Assembly: GCA_032718475.1 (NCBI GenBank)
Contig: JAUCBJ010002904.1
Coordinates: 1 to 64,000 of the forward strand
Source: Nemertoderma westbladi
Taxonomy: Eukaryota; Xenacoelomorpha; Nemertodermatida; Nemertodermatidae
Direction of reading: 5' to 3'
Length of the DNA stretch: 64,000 nucleotides
Both the position numbers and the translations under genes were made by a program. The first letter of the stretch is position 1; the number at the start of each line of letters is the position of its first letter. The notes under the pieces were generated by a model. The model ran no database searches, was not told the origin of the DNA, and saw nothing but the letters and a program-made list of their open reading frames with translations. Shown in pieces: positions 12,094 through 23,915 of this stretch.

Positions 12094-12531
12094 AGAGGCA
12101 CAGACTATGTCTCACTGAGGCACAGACTACGCCTCACTGAGGCACAGACTATGCCTCACTGAGGTATAGACTATGCCTCACTGAGGCATAGACTATGCCT
12201 CACTGAGGCACTGAGGCATAGACTATGCCTCACTGAGGCACAGACTATGCCTCACTGAGGCACAGACTAAATAGCCGAGCTATATTGCATTATATGAACA
12301 ATAAATTACAATATACGAGCACAAAAGAGTTTACAAGCACAGGTTCAAATCCAACTAAAGCTCTATATATTTTGCATTGAAGTGGAATACTTTAGATGCT
12401 GGGGGGAATCTGGTTTGCGAGGGCTATTTGAATGTTGAGTATAACTATCCTTGAGAGTTAGTGTGACGTTATCTCACCATGGATGGGTGGGCACTTTACC
12501 ACTGTACTCGCATCTGCTCTCTCATTGGCTG
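12094..12531 (+). repeat. Left TIR of the outer element
   Basis: It opens with about eight copies of a 22-bp unit (GGCACAGACTATGCCTCACTGA), whose core TGCCTCA-C-TGAGGCA is nearly self-complementary. About 260 bp of unique sequence follows, ending CTCTCATTGGCTG. The whole is the reverse complement of 60606-61168, apart from repeat number. A B-box-like GGTTCAAATCC occurs at about 12345 but I see no matching A box. Confidence 0.85.
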
Positions 12532-12562
12532 TCTAACTTTCCTCCCTCGAGTCCTGATTGGC

Positions 12563-12761
12563 TGTCTAACTCACCCTCGCACTCTGATTGGATAATCCAT
12601 TCTAGCCTCCCTCTATAATAGCCCCCGTTCAACGCATTCCCAGTCATTCTCTAAGTTTTATATTAAAAAGTTTTATATATTTTCATAAAAGTTTTATTTA
12701 CTTAAAATTTTGTAAAATCATTTAGCTAAAATTCAATAATATCAATTGACATTGTTATATA
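12563..12761 (+). promoter_or_regulatory. Probable Pol II promoter of the zinc-finger gene
   Basis: This block sits just inside the left TIR and just before the ATG at 12762. It contains two GATTGG (CCAAT, reverse) boxes about 40 bp apart, if the one at about 12556 is included, and CTATAATAGCCC as a TATA-like element, followed by an AT-rich leader. It is repeated at 10293-10507 with the same arrangement. Promoter function is inferred from position and motifs only. Confidence 0.5.
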
Positions 12762-13903
12762 ATGCATAGACATGAAAGTTGTTTGGTTTGTAATAAAGAA
12801 ATGAGAAAAGACAATCTGTCTCATCATATGGAAACACATAGAAAGGAAAAACTAATGGATCCGTTACCAAAAAAAATTTAAAAATCCGAAGATATTTTTA
12901 GTGAAGATGAAAAGAAAAAGAGAGATGAGCGTGATATACTAAAGATAAAACAGACAATGGAAAATAAATTTCATAAAGTTATGAATATTTTGAAAGGGAT
13001 ACAAATTTAAAACAGTTACCCCTAGAAAATGAAGAAAATTTGAGTGAGAAAGATGAAGAAGAAAAGGACAATGAGATGGATAATGAAAATAGTGAAGGTC
13101 AGGATGAAGTTGAAGAGAGTGAAGTTGAGAACGAAGAAAGTGAAGACCAGGAAGAGCATGAAGAAAGTGAAGGTCAATAAGAGGGTGAAGAAAGCGAAGG
13201 TCAGGAAGAGAATGAAGAAAGTGAAGAACAGGAAGAGGATGAAGAAAGTGAAGAACAGGAAGAGGATGAAGATAGTGGAGAACAGGAAGAGGATGAAGAA
13301 AGTGAAGAACAGGAAGACGATGAAGAAATTGAAGGTGGGGAAGAGGATGAAGAAAGTGAAGGTGGGGAAGAGGATGAAGAAAGTGAAGGTCAGAAAGAGG
13401 GTGAAAAAGTGAAGATCAGGAAAGTGAAGAAGAGGATGAAAATGATGATAATGAGGAAATATTGAGACAATTAATTACTTGGAAATAAGAATTAATTGCG
13501 GAAAATTATTAAACATTTGAAGGAAAATGAAGAAAATAAAGAGGCGACATTGACCCAAGTTCTAGGAAGTAAAATTAAATTACAGAAATTTATTAAACAT
13601 TTAGAAGAGAATGATGAAAATAAAGAAGAGATATTGAGACAAATATTAGTAAACAAAAATCAAATGAGGAAATTTATTAAACAAATGGAAGAAAATGAGG
13701 AAGATAGAGAAGAGATATTAAGACAGGTACTGGGAAATAAAAGTAAATTATTGAAAATTTATGAAGAATTGAATGAAATTAAGAAACAGTTGGTTAATGA
13801 GGAAGATTAAAGTAAAGTAAATCAACCAGCTTTTACTAATTTTCGAAGACCTATGATAAAAAACTCTCGTTCAGTATATGCCCGCGCAGGACGACGCTAT
13901 TGA
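12762..13903 (+). pseudogene. C2H2 zinc-finger / acidic / coiled-coil protein, degenerate
   Basis: The ATG at 12762 opens a frame with a C2H2 finger (CLVCNKEMRKDNLSHHMETH). It is cut by TAA at 12879-12881 and, after 42 more codons, by TAA at 13008. After a frame change, an acidic low-complexity segment rich in EESEGQEE-type repeats follows (about 12989-13430, with one TAA at 13178). Then comes a Lys/Glu-rich coiled coil built from 28-residue repeats (KFIKHLEEN...EEILRQIL, 13496-13810). After one more stop, a basic tail ends RSVYARAGRRY (to 13903). Finger plus acidic plus coiled-coil plus basic tail suggests a DNA- or chromatin-binding accessory protein. I do not recognise the family. Confidence 0.55.
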
Positions 13904-13924
13904 CATTTGTTTGTTTGAGTTCCT

Positions 13925-14100
13925 TTTATATTAGTATTAGGACTATTTATCCATAACAATTATATTAGTATTAGGAGTATTTATCCATAACAATTATATT
14001 AGTATTAGGACTATTTATCCATAATAATTATATTAGTATTATAAATGTATTTAACCCACAATATTTATTACTATTAGGTCTATTTATCAATAATAATTGT
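13925..14100. repeat. 36-bp tandem repeat
   Basis: About three clear copies and two worn copies of TATTAGTATTAGGACTATTTATCCATAACAATTA-type units. The tract is AT-rich and lies downstream of the zinc-finger pseudogene. No function is visible. Confidence 0.8.
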
Positions 14101-14269
14101 ATGTTTTTTATAATATACTTTGGAAAATTAGTCGACTAGGTCATAATTTTTAAAACTTTAAATAAGGGTTGAGTTATTTTATAAACTTAAGAATAGTGAA
14201 CCAATAGAGGCAACCTGAAGTCTTGGCCTTTACTCATAAGACAGCGCATTAACTCCCAAGGTTGCATAC

Positions 14270-14365
14270 TATCACTATAGCTGGGAGAGTCAAAGCTAGT
14301 GTACAGCCAAGAGCTAGGAAAAAGAATAATGCTCTTCTAGGGTTCGAACGCACGACCTTCTAATT
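14270..14365 (-). other. tRNA-like SINE relic split by the hAT insertion
   Basis: On the minus strand the sequence reads AGAAGGTCGTGCGTTCGAACCCT at 14339-14361, resembling the anticodon-to-T-arm part of tRNA-derived SINEs with a B box (GTTCGAACCC). The part that would precede it lies across the hAT insertion at 60548-60600. I could not fold a full cloverleaf, so a worn SINE head is more likely than a tRNA gene. Confidence 0.3.
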
Positions 14366-14440
14366 CAACGGCGCAGCCAAGGGGGGGGGGGGGGGGGGGC
14401 TAAGGGGGCTCGAGCCCCCCCCCCCCCCCCTTAACGTTAA
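14366..14440. repeat. hAT left terminus with G-tract and C-tract
   Basis: The TIR is followed by about 20 G, then CTAAGGGGGCTCGAG, then about 18 C and TTAACG. The right end (60490-60539) has only one C-tract before the TIR. The left end thus carries an extra inverted tract around a CTCGAG palindrome. It may be a small terminal rearrangement or an assembly artefact in a homopolymer. Confidence 0.7.
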
Positions 14441-14624
14441 CAGTTTGTAACTCTGTAAGGCAATCGGTAATATTATTCTTAAACTGTAAACATTAATATT
14501 GTAGTTTTTTTTCGAGTAGGCCTATATAATTTAATTTGTTAAATATCTTTGATAGTATTGATAGTATTAAATATCTTTGATAGTATTGTATTGTATAAGA
14601 ACCCTTAAGGATTATTTTGGTTTT

Positions 14625-16198
14625 ATAGCGCGAGCGCCAACGGTGGAGAAGGTAACGCGAACTGACTTTGAGTACGGTGATGGTGATGTAGTGGAAGAGC
14701 CGGAAAAAAACACGGGGAGTTTAGGACACCTTCAGGAAGGTGTGGTGGGAAGCCAATGTGTGGTGGGTGGCCAAGGTGTGCTGGGTGCATGCGCAGCAAA
14801 TGATATTGCAACTTTTATTAAGTTGCCTCGCACTGATGATACCATTAGTAATATAATAACTAATATTTGGGTCCCATCTAAAGACTACACATTTCCGAAT
14901 CAGCGTGAGGGAAAGATTAATTGATCATTCCAACATAAATGGCTGGAAGAGTTCAAGTGGCTCGCATATAGTGGTTTATATGCTGGTGCTTATTGTAAAT
15001 GGTGCGTTGCCTTTGCACCAGCTGAAGTTACAAGAACTTCACAAAAGCTAGGAAAGCTCGTTACAGTCCCTCTTAGCAAATATAAGGACGCCAAGGAAGT
15101 GTTGTATAACCACAACAAGAAACAATATCGTTTAGATTCTGCGCGAACAGCAACAACTTGATGTGCGTAATCTCCTCTCAGGGGAGCGCCAACGGCAGGT
15201 ACTTGCAAACAGAACGAGATTGGAGCATATTGTTCGTGTGGTGGAATCAAGCCGGCAAGAGCTACCCTTAAGAGGTCATCGCGATCATGGCCCCTTCTCT
15301 ATTGAACAACCCCAACATAACGATGGAGTGTTTAGATCAGCTATGCGATTGCGATTAGAAGTTGCTGATGCTGAATCTCTTATGAGCAATGCACCATGGA
15401 ATGCTTCATATTTATCAGGTAGGCCTATATAAATATAATATTTTTATTTTTCAAACTGTAAAAAGTCGCCTATAGCTAAGATTGCTTCTGTACTGCAGAC
15501 TGCACGGGTAAAATTGTGAAACTAAAATAATGTAAACTTATGACTGTAGGAAAATAATAAATAAATACAATAATAATTATAACGGGGCGTATTCGAGTTA
15601 TTGTTGAGTCATCAGGCCCGGGTTCGACCACCCGTGACTGCAATTTTATTTATTTTTTTATTTCAGAAGAAATTCAGAATGAACTTCTAAATTTAATGGG
15701 CGACCAAATTAGAGCTAGAGGATGTGAAGAAAGCTAAGTTCTTTAGTTTCTTGGCTGATGAAACCACCGATAACAGCAAGCAATCAAAGCTTAGTTTATC
15801 TGTGAGATATGTTCTCTCAAATTGTATCCGAGAAGATTTCATAGGATTTATTGATGTAACTAGTACGACGGGTATGTCATTGTCATAAACAATGAGTGAG
15901 TGCAGTAGAGTAGTCCTGTAGTCAGCAAGTTAGTCAGAACGTGTGGTGGGTTATTGCACTATAATTATATTATATTGATATTATACTTATTCATATTGAA
16001 CTAACTGAACGTTATACCTATCTTATAGTAGCCACGTGTTAAATCTAGCAATTACAAAGGCTTCTAAAGTTCCCGCGATAAGGAATGCAATGGGAACATT
16101 GCAGGAGGTTTGTGTATTTCTTTGTTCCAGATCGTCACAACGAGTGTCTTTGCTTAAAGACAACGTTGCAATGTTTTTACCTTCAGCAAGCCATAATC
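14625..16198 (+). pseudogene. hAT transposase-like gene, 5' part (DUF4371/ZMYM-like family)
   Basis: The segments read like the large animal hAT-derived family that includes 52-kDa-repressor/ZMYM1-like proteins. There is a zinc-binding segment (FQHKWLEEFKWLAYS ... YCKWCVAFA, 14915-15020), then ELPLRGHRD (about 15260), FFSFLADETTDNSKQSK (about 15740) and AITKASKVPAIRNAMG (about 16040). An intron with GT...AG ends fits at 15419-15666, restoring LSEEIQNELL. A second GT...AG gap (15872-16028) may be an intron plus lost exon, since family members have a longer segment there. TGA at about 14923 and a frameshift near 15157 break the frame. The gene continues at 29294 and 59756. Confidence 0.85.
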
Positions 16199-16485
16199 TG
16201 TGATGATAGACTCAAGGTGAGGGGTTTGGTTATACTTGTTATTATAAGGTGGTGGTTAACACAGGATCCAAGTCCGACTCATTAGACTGGCATGACTTTA
16301 ACCTAGCTATTAAGAGAGTACTGCTGATATGCTCACCGGTACCTTTGACTGCAATACGGTACAGCTATAGATATTTATATATCATTCAGTATCTAGTCAT
16401 GCAATTAATTACACTGAATTAGCATTCATCTGTCTGTTATTCGTTTATCTCATTATTGCGGTATCGCATTTCGAGTAACTTAACA
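16199..16485 (+). repeat. Gypsy 5' LTR
   Basis: 287 bp, TG...CA ends, direct repeat of 29002-29288. Directly followed by TGGCGCTGCGAG, a plausible tRNA primer-binding site. Confidence 0.95.
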
Positions 16486-16755
16486 TGGCGCTGCGAGTAG
16501 GGTTGATACCAAACGGAAGTGATTACCCGATCAAACTTGAACACCAAGGGGACAAAGAACAGACTAACAGAAGAATACTGGAATGAATAAATATATATAT
16601 ATGTGAGTCTATCATATGCAGGGTAACTACCTATATTGCTAATTTGTAAACCGACACCAGGTTTTTATTACCGGTACCCCATTTCTGTAATCGCATAGGC
16701 CTACCAACTGCTGAACTGCATACCGGTACTACAAAAAAAACTTTTTTTTATAAAT

Positions 16756-17165
16756 ATGGACAATATGAAAATGGAATTGGAAGCTGCCAAAGCATCCCGA
16801 AGAACATTTAAAGGCCATCTAACTAGGTCTAGGGCAACATTAGAAACTTCTATTAGGGATTATGAAACCCACCCCAAGGAAGCCGAGACTCTGGGGCCAC
16901 TATGCAGGCTGCTCTTAGGAAATTTGAAGAAAGGGTAGAAACCTTTATCAAAGCAGACAACACGGTAGCTCAAACCCGTGGGGCTACACAACAAGATCTT
17001 GCTATGGCAGATGTAGAGGAAGCTGACCTCGAAATTGTTCGATACACAGGAAAAGTTGCAGACCTCATAGACGCTGAGACCCACACACTGTGTCTTTCCC
17101 AGTCGCCTTCACCATTATCACCAATTAGAGGAGCTAGGCATACCAATGATAACCGTAACCGTTGA
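16756..17165 (+). pseudogene. Gypsy gag, N-terminal part
   Basis: ATG at 16756 opens a helical, charged segment (MDNMKMELEAAKASRRTFKG) of the kind that begins gag in many animal Ty3/gypsy and BEL elements. The frame must shift near 16900 to continue as ATMQAALRKFEERVETFIK, ending at a stop at 17163-17165. The rest of gag resumes at about 22939, after the NeSL-like insertion. No zinc knuckle lies in this part. Confidence 0.65.
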
Positions 17166-17286
17166 ATTGCACTTTCACGGGAACAAGCTAAAATAACCGT
17201 GTCATCCATTAATAATACACACCAGACAGGTACTGAGGTATGTCTGTATGTAGGCTATACAATTGGTAAAACAGCAGTAAATAAAC

Positions 17287-20200
17287 ACGGTCAGTTTATT
17301 AAATAAACACTGACAGTCTGCACGGTGGCACGATCAATCTGCATTCCTTGTCGCGTTCTCGACTATAGACTACTCCTACTCAGTCGGGGCTCGGTACCAC
17401 GTCCACCCCAGGGACTGTCCCACCGTAGCGGTGGGCGGCGGCGCGGCGTTGCGTTTGAGGCAATCTGTGACCAACTTGTTTTCTCAGGTCGGTGGGAGGG
17501 CGGTCCGACAGCCGCGGAGCGAGGTTTGTTCTTTCTCATCCAACTCGATCATCGCATCTCAATCATCCTCTTAATCACCATCCCAATCAGCCATCTACCC
17601 ACCGGCTAATCAGCCCACAGTGAGCTGCCATTGTCTGATTGGTAACTGTCAATTCACTTAATTACTTTAATTCATTATTAAATTCATTATTAATTTCATA
17701 TTTATATCCGCTTGTATTAGCTGTTATCTCAAATCCACTCACATTTAAAATCTACCACCATTCCTGCTACAGCCAACTAATTCTGGCTCAATTTCATTTT
17801 CACCATAATTATCATTATAACTGATCAGCTTGTCGTTTTATTTCTGTTATGTATGTGCCATATGTGTGTGTGTCCTGTCTATGTTGTGCTGTATTGTTTT
17901 GTTTGACTGCCCTTATTCTCAGCCTGTCAATCAATTCCTATTTGTCGTTAGTATTTCATATCACAGCTGCCTGCAAACTGATCATCCTATCCCATCAGCT
18001 TCAGTTTAATTTAACCATAAATTGTCTGTTGGACTTTCTCTAATCACATAACAACAATTGATTTAATTAATTAATCACATAATCGTGTTTTCTTCACTTA
18101 ACTGTTGATCAATCAATTATTGTACATTGTGTGTGATACATTACTTACTTATCTGTAGATACGATTTTACCCAGTCTAGGTTTCACCAATATTATATCTC
18201 GCCCCCCCCATTCCAACCATGAACACCAATAATGGTAGTGTCATTGATCTATCAGAAAGCATTCTTCGAAACGACCAACCTCCTACCTCGGAAAAGTCCT
18301 ACTTATTAGCCGGTGTCCCCCTAGCAGAACACCATTTGAATACACTTAGTAACCGGGAAGGTTGGCTATCTGACTGCCTGATAGACGCCATTATCAGTCA
18401 TTTCTGTAACCAGTTTCACGGTAGGGCAAAGATCTTTAGTTCCCATTTTTTGAATATATTTTCGGACCGGGGATCTCACATAACTCAACGCCAAACAAAT
18501 ACCGGTATATTGGACTATGATTTCCTGTTTTTCCCAGTAAATATTAGAGGGTTTCACTGGGCTCTGGCCGTTGTACGACCGAAAGCTGGATTGATCCACT
18601 ACTTTGATTCTCTTAAGTGGGCTAACCCAGGTATACTTAATGCTATTCAACAATGGACTTCATTTGAGGCTTCTAGAAGCAACATCTCCCCTATAAAATT
18701 CATTGTAAAGCAGCTACCACACAGGCTTCAATACAATAGCTATGAGTGCGGAATTTATGTATGTAGGTTCGCCAAGATGTTCCTTGATAACGGATCCCTT
18801 GATGGTATCAATGATAAATCCATTCATGACTTTCGAATTTGGTTATCTTTAATGGTCAGGTCATCAGTCACCATAGTCCAGCCAGCATTATCCCCCAAAT
18901 CTCCCTATATCGGTGCTAACGTCCCAGTTCCTACCACCAACGCCACCCCAAAGCCCAGTTCCAAGTGCCAAGTTCCTACCCCAGCAACCCCCACCCTTCC
19001 TTTCACCATAGAATCCAACCCATCCCCCATCCCTGTTCCTCACCAAGTTCATACAGCGCCAAAACAAGCTTCCAATCCTGTTCCCAACGAGATCCCTAGT
19101 CTGTCTCCAAACAAAGTCCACCCCCAAGTTCCCCTCCAATTTCCAAACCCTACTAAAGCACCATCACCAAGCTTTACAAAGACTGTCAATCCGCAGGAAT
19201 CGATGTTTAGTACTTTTGGGGGTACAGACCCCTCCTTGCCAGTAAACACTGAACCCCAAATTCTCTCCCAAACTGTGTTTCCGGCAACCACATCTCATCC
19301 CCCACCATTCGATTCACCATTAACTTCACTTGAACCAATACAGTGTGAACCAGCCAACACAACAAACCATTCCCAAATGGTTTCACCAACAGACGTTTGC
19401 CCCGCTCAGCTCCCAGGAAACCCTCAACAGACCCACTCGGTTTCTTCTGGCCCCATTTTTGATCCCGACGGTACATACGAGCAACTTTCGCCAATTACAG
19501 TATCCCAGCCTCCTCCTGCATCTAACCTTTCACCAACCAATGCCAAAGCACCAGCGCCAACACTACCCAACAATTTATACACGGTCACACAGCCCTTAGA
19601 ATCACAATCATCACTATCCAACAACCAGCTCCCCAGTAGCTCATCGCAGTCCTCCAGTACTCCCAACTGCCCTGTCTGCAACACTCCATTCAGACGGAAA
19701 TGGCTAATCCAATGCAGTTCATGCCTGAAACAGTTCCATGGATCTTGTGTGTCCCTTACCAAAAAGGCCCTTAACAAGGACCCTTCCCAAATTCCTCTTT
19801 GGCAATGCAGGCATTGCAAGCAGATACCCAATCTCATCAATAAGGAAGGTGAGGCACACCTCCCACCCCTACCTGTTCTCAAAGACATTACTTCTGATTC
19901 CTTTCTTTGTGTGTTTGATGTCCTATCCCGGATCAGGACCCTCAATCGTATTCCACGTGGTGCCAGACTCAGAGCAGCAGCAACGTATACGCACCTTTGT
20001 GATGCACTCGCACTTGACAACAGCCCAGAAAATTGGCTCAGACTTCTTGCATTCCCTTTTGCACTTCGAGTTCCTTCACAAGGCCATCGCCTGAGGAGAG
20101 GTCCTAAGGCAAGAGGACAACCTATAAAATCACTTACTACTAAAGTTAAGGAACAAATTGCGGAGTTCGAGGACCTAGCTAAATCTACAGAGCCTTTCAC

Positions 20201-22926
20201 CCTTCCACACCAGAGCCAGCCAACAGGGCATTCGGAACGTAAATCGAAGCTGACCGATCCCGACAACCAACTAGGAAAATTAATATCAGCAAAGATCGAA
20301 GAAGGTAATGTTAAGGTGGCAGCTCGCTTAGCCACTTCCACAACCACGATTGCACCTCCGACTGATGAAACCCTAAGAGCCCTACAGTCTCTCCACCCAA
20401 CCCGCCCAGCTGAGGACCTTGAGGGAGTACCCTCGATTGAGGAAGCAGAAGTACCCCTACTTGAACTCTCATATCCACAAATCTTGAAGTCAATTAGGTT
20501 CTTCCCAAATGGATCAGCAGCAGGACCTGATAACTTCAGGCCTCAGTTCTTCAAGGATATGGTATCTTTACCAGCAGGTGATGGTGCCTTGAGTTGTCTC
20601 AAAGCCACTACTGCAGTGGCCAACCTAATGATTAAAGGCGTAGTGCACGAGGTAGTTCTCCCATTCCTTTACGGCGCTCGGCTCTGTGCCTTCACAAAGC
20701 CATTAGGGGGTATCCGGCCGATTGCAGTAGGTTGCACCTTACGCCGTCTCACAGCCAAGACAGGATGTCATTCAGCCGCCCAAGAATCCGGACTTAAACT
20801 AGGTCCCCACCAGCTTGGATTCGGGACACCACGAGGCGCCGAGGCAGCGGTCCATGCTTCAAGGCGATTCTTGAGCGAGTCCACCGACGAGGTGATCATG
20901 GTGAAGATAGACTTCTCTAATGCCTTTAACAGCGTTCACAGAGGGCCTGTCCTGAGGTCGGTACTTAATAACCTCCCACCCCTCTACAACCTCGCATACC
21001 AGTCGTATTCCAAACCAACTCACCTATTCTATAGAGGCTCTATAATCCCGTCAGATAATGGGGTGCAGCAGGGTGATCCCCTTGCATCCCTTTTCTTTAG
21101 CAGCGATACAATTGAGCTGGTTGACAGTCTTGAATCTCCACTGAATGTGTGGTTTCTCGACGACGGATCATTGGGAGGGACAGTCGAGGAGGTCGGAGCT
21201 GACTTGAGGAGATCATCGAGGAGGCTGCCAAGTTGGGCCTAGTGATCAAGGCATCAAAGTGTGAAATGATATTCGGTAAGCACTTCCCCGACAGTCTCAA
21301 GGATGCAACTTCTAGCTTATTCGAATCCATCACCCCAGGCATTAAGGTTTAGGAGCTTTCGGAATCGTCACTACTCGGTGCACCACTCGGTGATTCGTCC
21401 CTAGAGACTGCGCTACAGACCAAGATATCTGAACTCGGTAGACTAGAAGAGCGTCTTCAGCTTCTGAGTGCACACGATGCCCTCTATCTGCTTAGGCACT
21501 GCTTTGCAATCCCTAAGTTTATGTACCTCCTACGTTGTGCACCAGCCTTCAGATCGCACCAGCTGGATGATCTCGACCGAGCCATCCAGCAAGCACTTGA
21601 AGTAGCAATCAACACAAAACTCAACAAGGATGCTTGGATCCAATCAGCCCTTCCCATTTCTATGGGGGGCCTGGGAGTCCGGAGTACGAGGGACGTCGCT
21701 ATACCTGCCTTCTTGGCTTCTGTCTACGGATGCAGTCCCCTACTCCATTCTCTCTTGCCCGCCAGTTTGATTAGCATTGAAGATCCACTCCTATGCATTG
21801 CGATCAACAACCTTCCCAAAGACTTCATGCCACCTACCAACCGTGCCATTCAGAGGAACTGGGACACCCCACTTTGCATAGAACGCCGTGATGACCTCAT
21901 CAATCGAACATCAACTCCAAAGGATAGGGCACGACTGCTAGCGACGAGAGCGGATCATTCTGGCGACTGGCTGCAGGCACTCCCTGTATCAGCGCTAGGA
22001 CTTAGGCTCAACGACGATGAGCTACGCATAGGAGTCGCCCTCCGCCTCGGTAGCCCCATATGTGAAGAGCATTCCTGTAGAGGTTGTGGGGTGTTGGTGG
22101 ACAGGAGTGGAACCCACGGCCTCAGCTGTCTCCATAATTATGGAAAATACACCCGTCATGCTGAGGCCAATGACATAATACACCGAGCCCTCTCATCAGC
22201 AGGTGTTTCCTCCACACTAGAGCCCCGCGGCCTAGCCATAGATGGCAAGAAACCAGACGGAGTGACATTGGGCCCCTGGTCTTCAGGCCGCCCACTAGTG
22301 TGGGACTACACCTGTCGTGATACGTTGGCCCAAACGTATCTACCAGCCACATCCCAGGAAGCAGGAACAGCAGCAACCATCGCCGAATCAACCAAAGGCT
22401 CTAAGTATGCAGCCCTGCAACACAACTATATATTCCGTACCATTGCGACAGAAACCCTGGGACCGGTAGGAGTCGAAGGCACTGAAACACTTCGCGAAAT
22501 AGGGCGCAGGATCAGCAATCGGACAGGGGAACCCCGTTCCACTGCATACCTGTTTCAACGCCTTTCAATAGCCACCATCCGAGGGAATGCAGTAGCAGTT
22601 CTTGGCACCCTCCCCAGTCAGGCTAGCTTGGACGAGGTCTTCCTTATCTGAAACCTCCTTCACTCCGTCTATCCTTCTCTACCACCACCTAGTCTCTTAA
22701 TCTCTATTTTTGTCCCCACCGAGCCAATCAGTCAGTCTCCGGTCGCCATTCTCATTGTAATTCTTCTGACATCATTAAGTTATTTATATACTAATCAAAC
22801 GAAAATTTGTTATTTAATTACATGTATTATATATAAGATTTTCTTTATGTAGCTACTGTATCTATATTTAACTGTTTGAATTTCAATGGTATTAATCCAA
22901 TGTTACGTTTAATATAAAATACGATA
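17287..22926 (+). mobile_element. NeSL-like non-LTR retrotransposon with restriction-like endonuclease
   Basis: The insertion is flanked by a 12-bp duplication CAGTAAATAAAC (17275-17286 and 22927-22938) and interrupts gypsy gag. It carries a single long gene (18219-22651) after a leader of about 0.9 kb and has a 3' region of about 275 bp. There is no obvious poly(A) tail. Ulp1 peptidase, PHD-type finger, RT and C-terminal restriction-like endonuclease in one ORF resemble the NeSL clade, first known from nematodes, and the Utopia lineage. Those are often site-specific; this target is in a transposon, and I see no U2 or spliced-leader gene around it. Confidence 0.8.
18219..22651 (+). pseudogene. 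Ulp1 peptidase - PHD finger - RT - restriction-like endonuclease polyprotein
   Basis: The first 1,007 codons (18219-21242) are open. Residues about 45-190 form a Ulp1/C48 cysteine peptidase with His113 (GFHW), Asp130 (YFDS), Gln171 and Cys177 (YNSYECGIYVC). Residues 195-480 are Pro/Ser/Thr-rich. A PHD-type C4HC3 finger follows (CPVCNTPF...CSSCLKQFHGSC...WQCRHC, about 484-533). RT runs from about 720, with SAAGPDNFRPQFF, KIDFSNAFNSV (motif A), GVQQGDPLA (motif B) and FLDDGS (motif C). A one-base loss in a purine run near 21215 shifts the frame, and TAG occurs at about 21349. The sequence then continues to 22651 with the endonuclease: CRGCGVLVDRSGTHGLSC (CCHC), then KKPDGV and VWDYTC (PD...D). 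The domain set matches NeSL-type elements. Two lesions make it a pseudogene. Confidence 0.85.
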
Positions 22927-22938
22927 CAGTAAATAAAC

Positions 22939-23915
22939 GTAGGCTTAAGCACCCCCAAATGATAACCCTCTAAAGGCAACTGTAAAATCTCCACCTTTAC
23001 TTGAATCCAGTGTAGATATCCGCGAATTTACACATTGGAGAAAGGCTTGGAGAAATTTTTCATTACTTGCTGGCTTATCTCTGAAATCAAGGGAACATCA
23101 AGTTGCCATGTTGTGGTCTAACTGTACACCAGAATTTTTAAATATGGTGGACCACTTAGGAAAAATACCACAAGATACAGACATGGCCCTAGATGATGTC
23201 CTAGAATCAATTGCAAAACATCTGCGTAGCACCAGAAATATAAATGAAGATATTCAATTATATTTACAAGTAAAACAACAACCACATGAAAAAATTGGCA
23301 AATATTATTCGAGATTATTAGAATTAGCTGAATATGCTGAAGCAGCCACATTAACATTTGATCAGCTAGCAACTGCTCTATTCATTTTAGGAGCAAATGA
23401 TGAAGAGGCCAAACGCCTTGTGCTAAAAAACATACCACCATTAGATTTAGAAGAAACTGTGAAAATTTTTATAGCTGAAGAGTTAGCCCGTGAAACTGCT
23501 CCCAAATTAGAAACGCAGTTAACAAAATCACAATTATCAGCTATTACCGATGTTGTATACGACAATAATGATAGCGATATTATAGCAGCTACAAGACCAA
23601 CTGCTTATCGACGTAGTAAATATAGTACCCCTAACCCTAATGGTAATACTATCATATAATAGAAGAAATGGTAATAACACTGTTATTAGTCACCTCTGTT
23701 ATTAACAGAGGTGAATTCTCATATAACCAGCAGCAGCCCCAACAAAACCGCTCCTGGTCAAGTAATAATCGGCCTCCAGTAACAAATATAAGGAAGTCCT
23801 GTGGCGCTTGTGGTGATGCCATACCACATTCACAAATGAGACCATGCCCTGCCAAACATATCACTTGTTTTCGATGCGGATTTACAGGACATTTTCAAGC
23901 ACTTTGTCGTGCAAC
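22939..23915 (+). pseudogene. Gypsy gag, capsid and nucleocapsid part
   Basis: After the NeSL-like insertion, gag resumes with a capsid-like region (FTHWRKAWRNFSLLAGLS at about 23035, then codons to 23659). After a stop and frame change it gives a linker and one CCHC zinc knuckle (CFRCGFTGHFQALC, about 23865-23906). A preceding CGACGDAIPHSQMRPC may be a second metal-binding motif. The reading is cut at about 23916 by the minisatellite insertion. It would bind element RNA in particles if intact. Confidence 0.8.

Noticed and set aside
13044-13412. Lys/Met/Arg-rich 122-aa ORF
   Set aside because: It is the off-frame reading of the acidic EES/EEDE repeats of the zinc-finger pseudogene.
15600-15660. 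tRNA gene from the GGTTCGACCACCC B-box in the hAT intron
   Set aside because: No A-box or cloverleaf is found upstream at the right distance. It is at most a SINE fragment.
19424-20347. 307-aa minus-strand ORF opposite the NeSL-like gene
   Set aside because: It is antisense to the Pro-rich and PHD regions and has no recognisable motif; the plus-strand reading explains the constraint.
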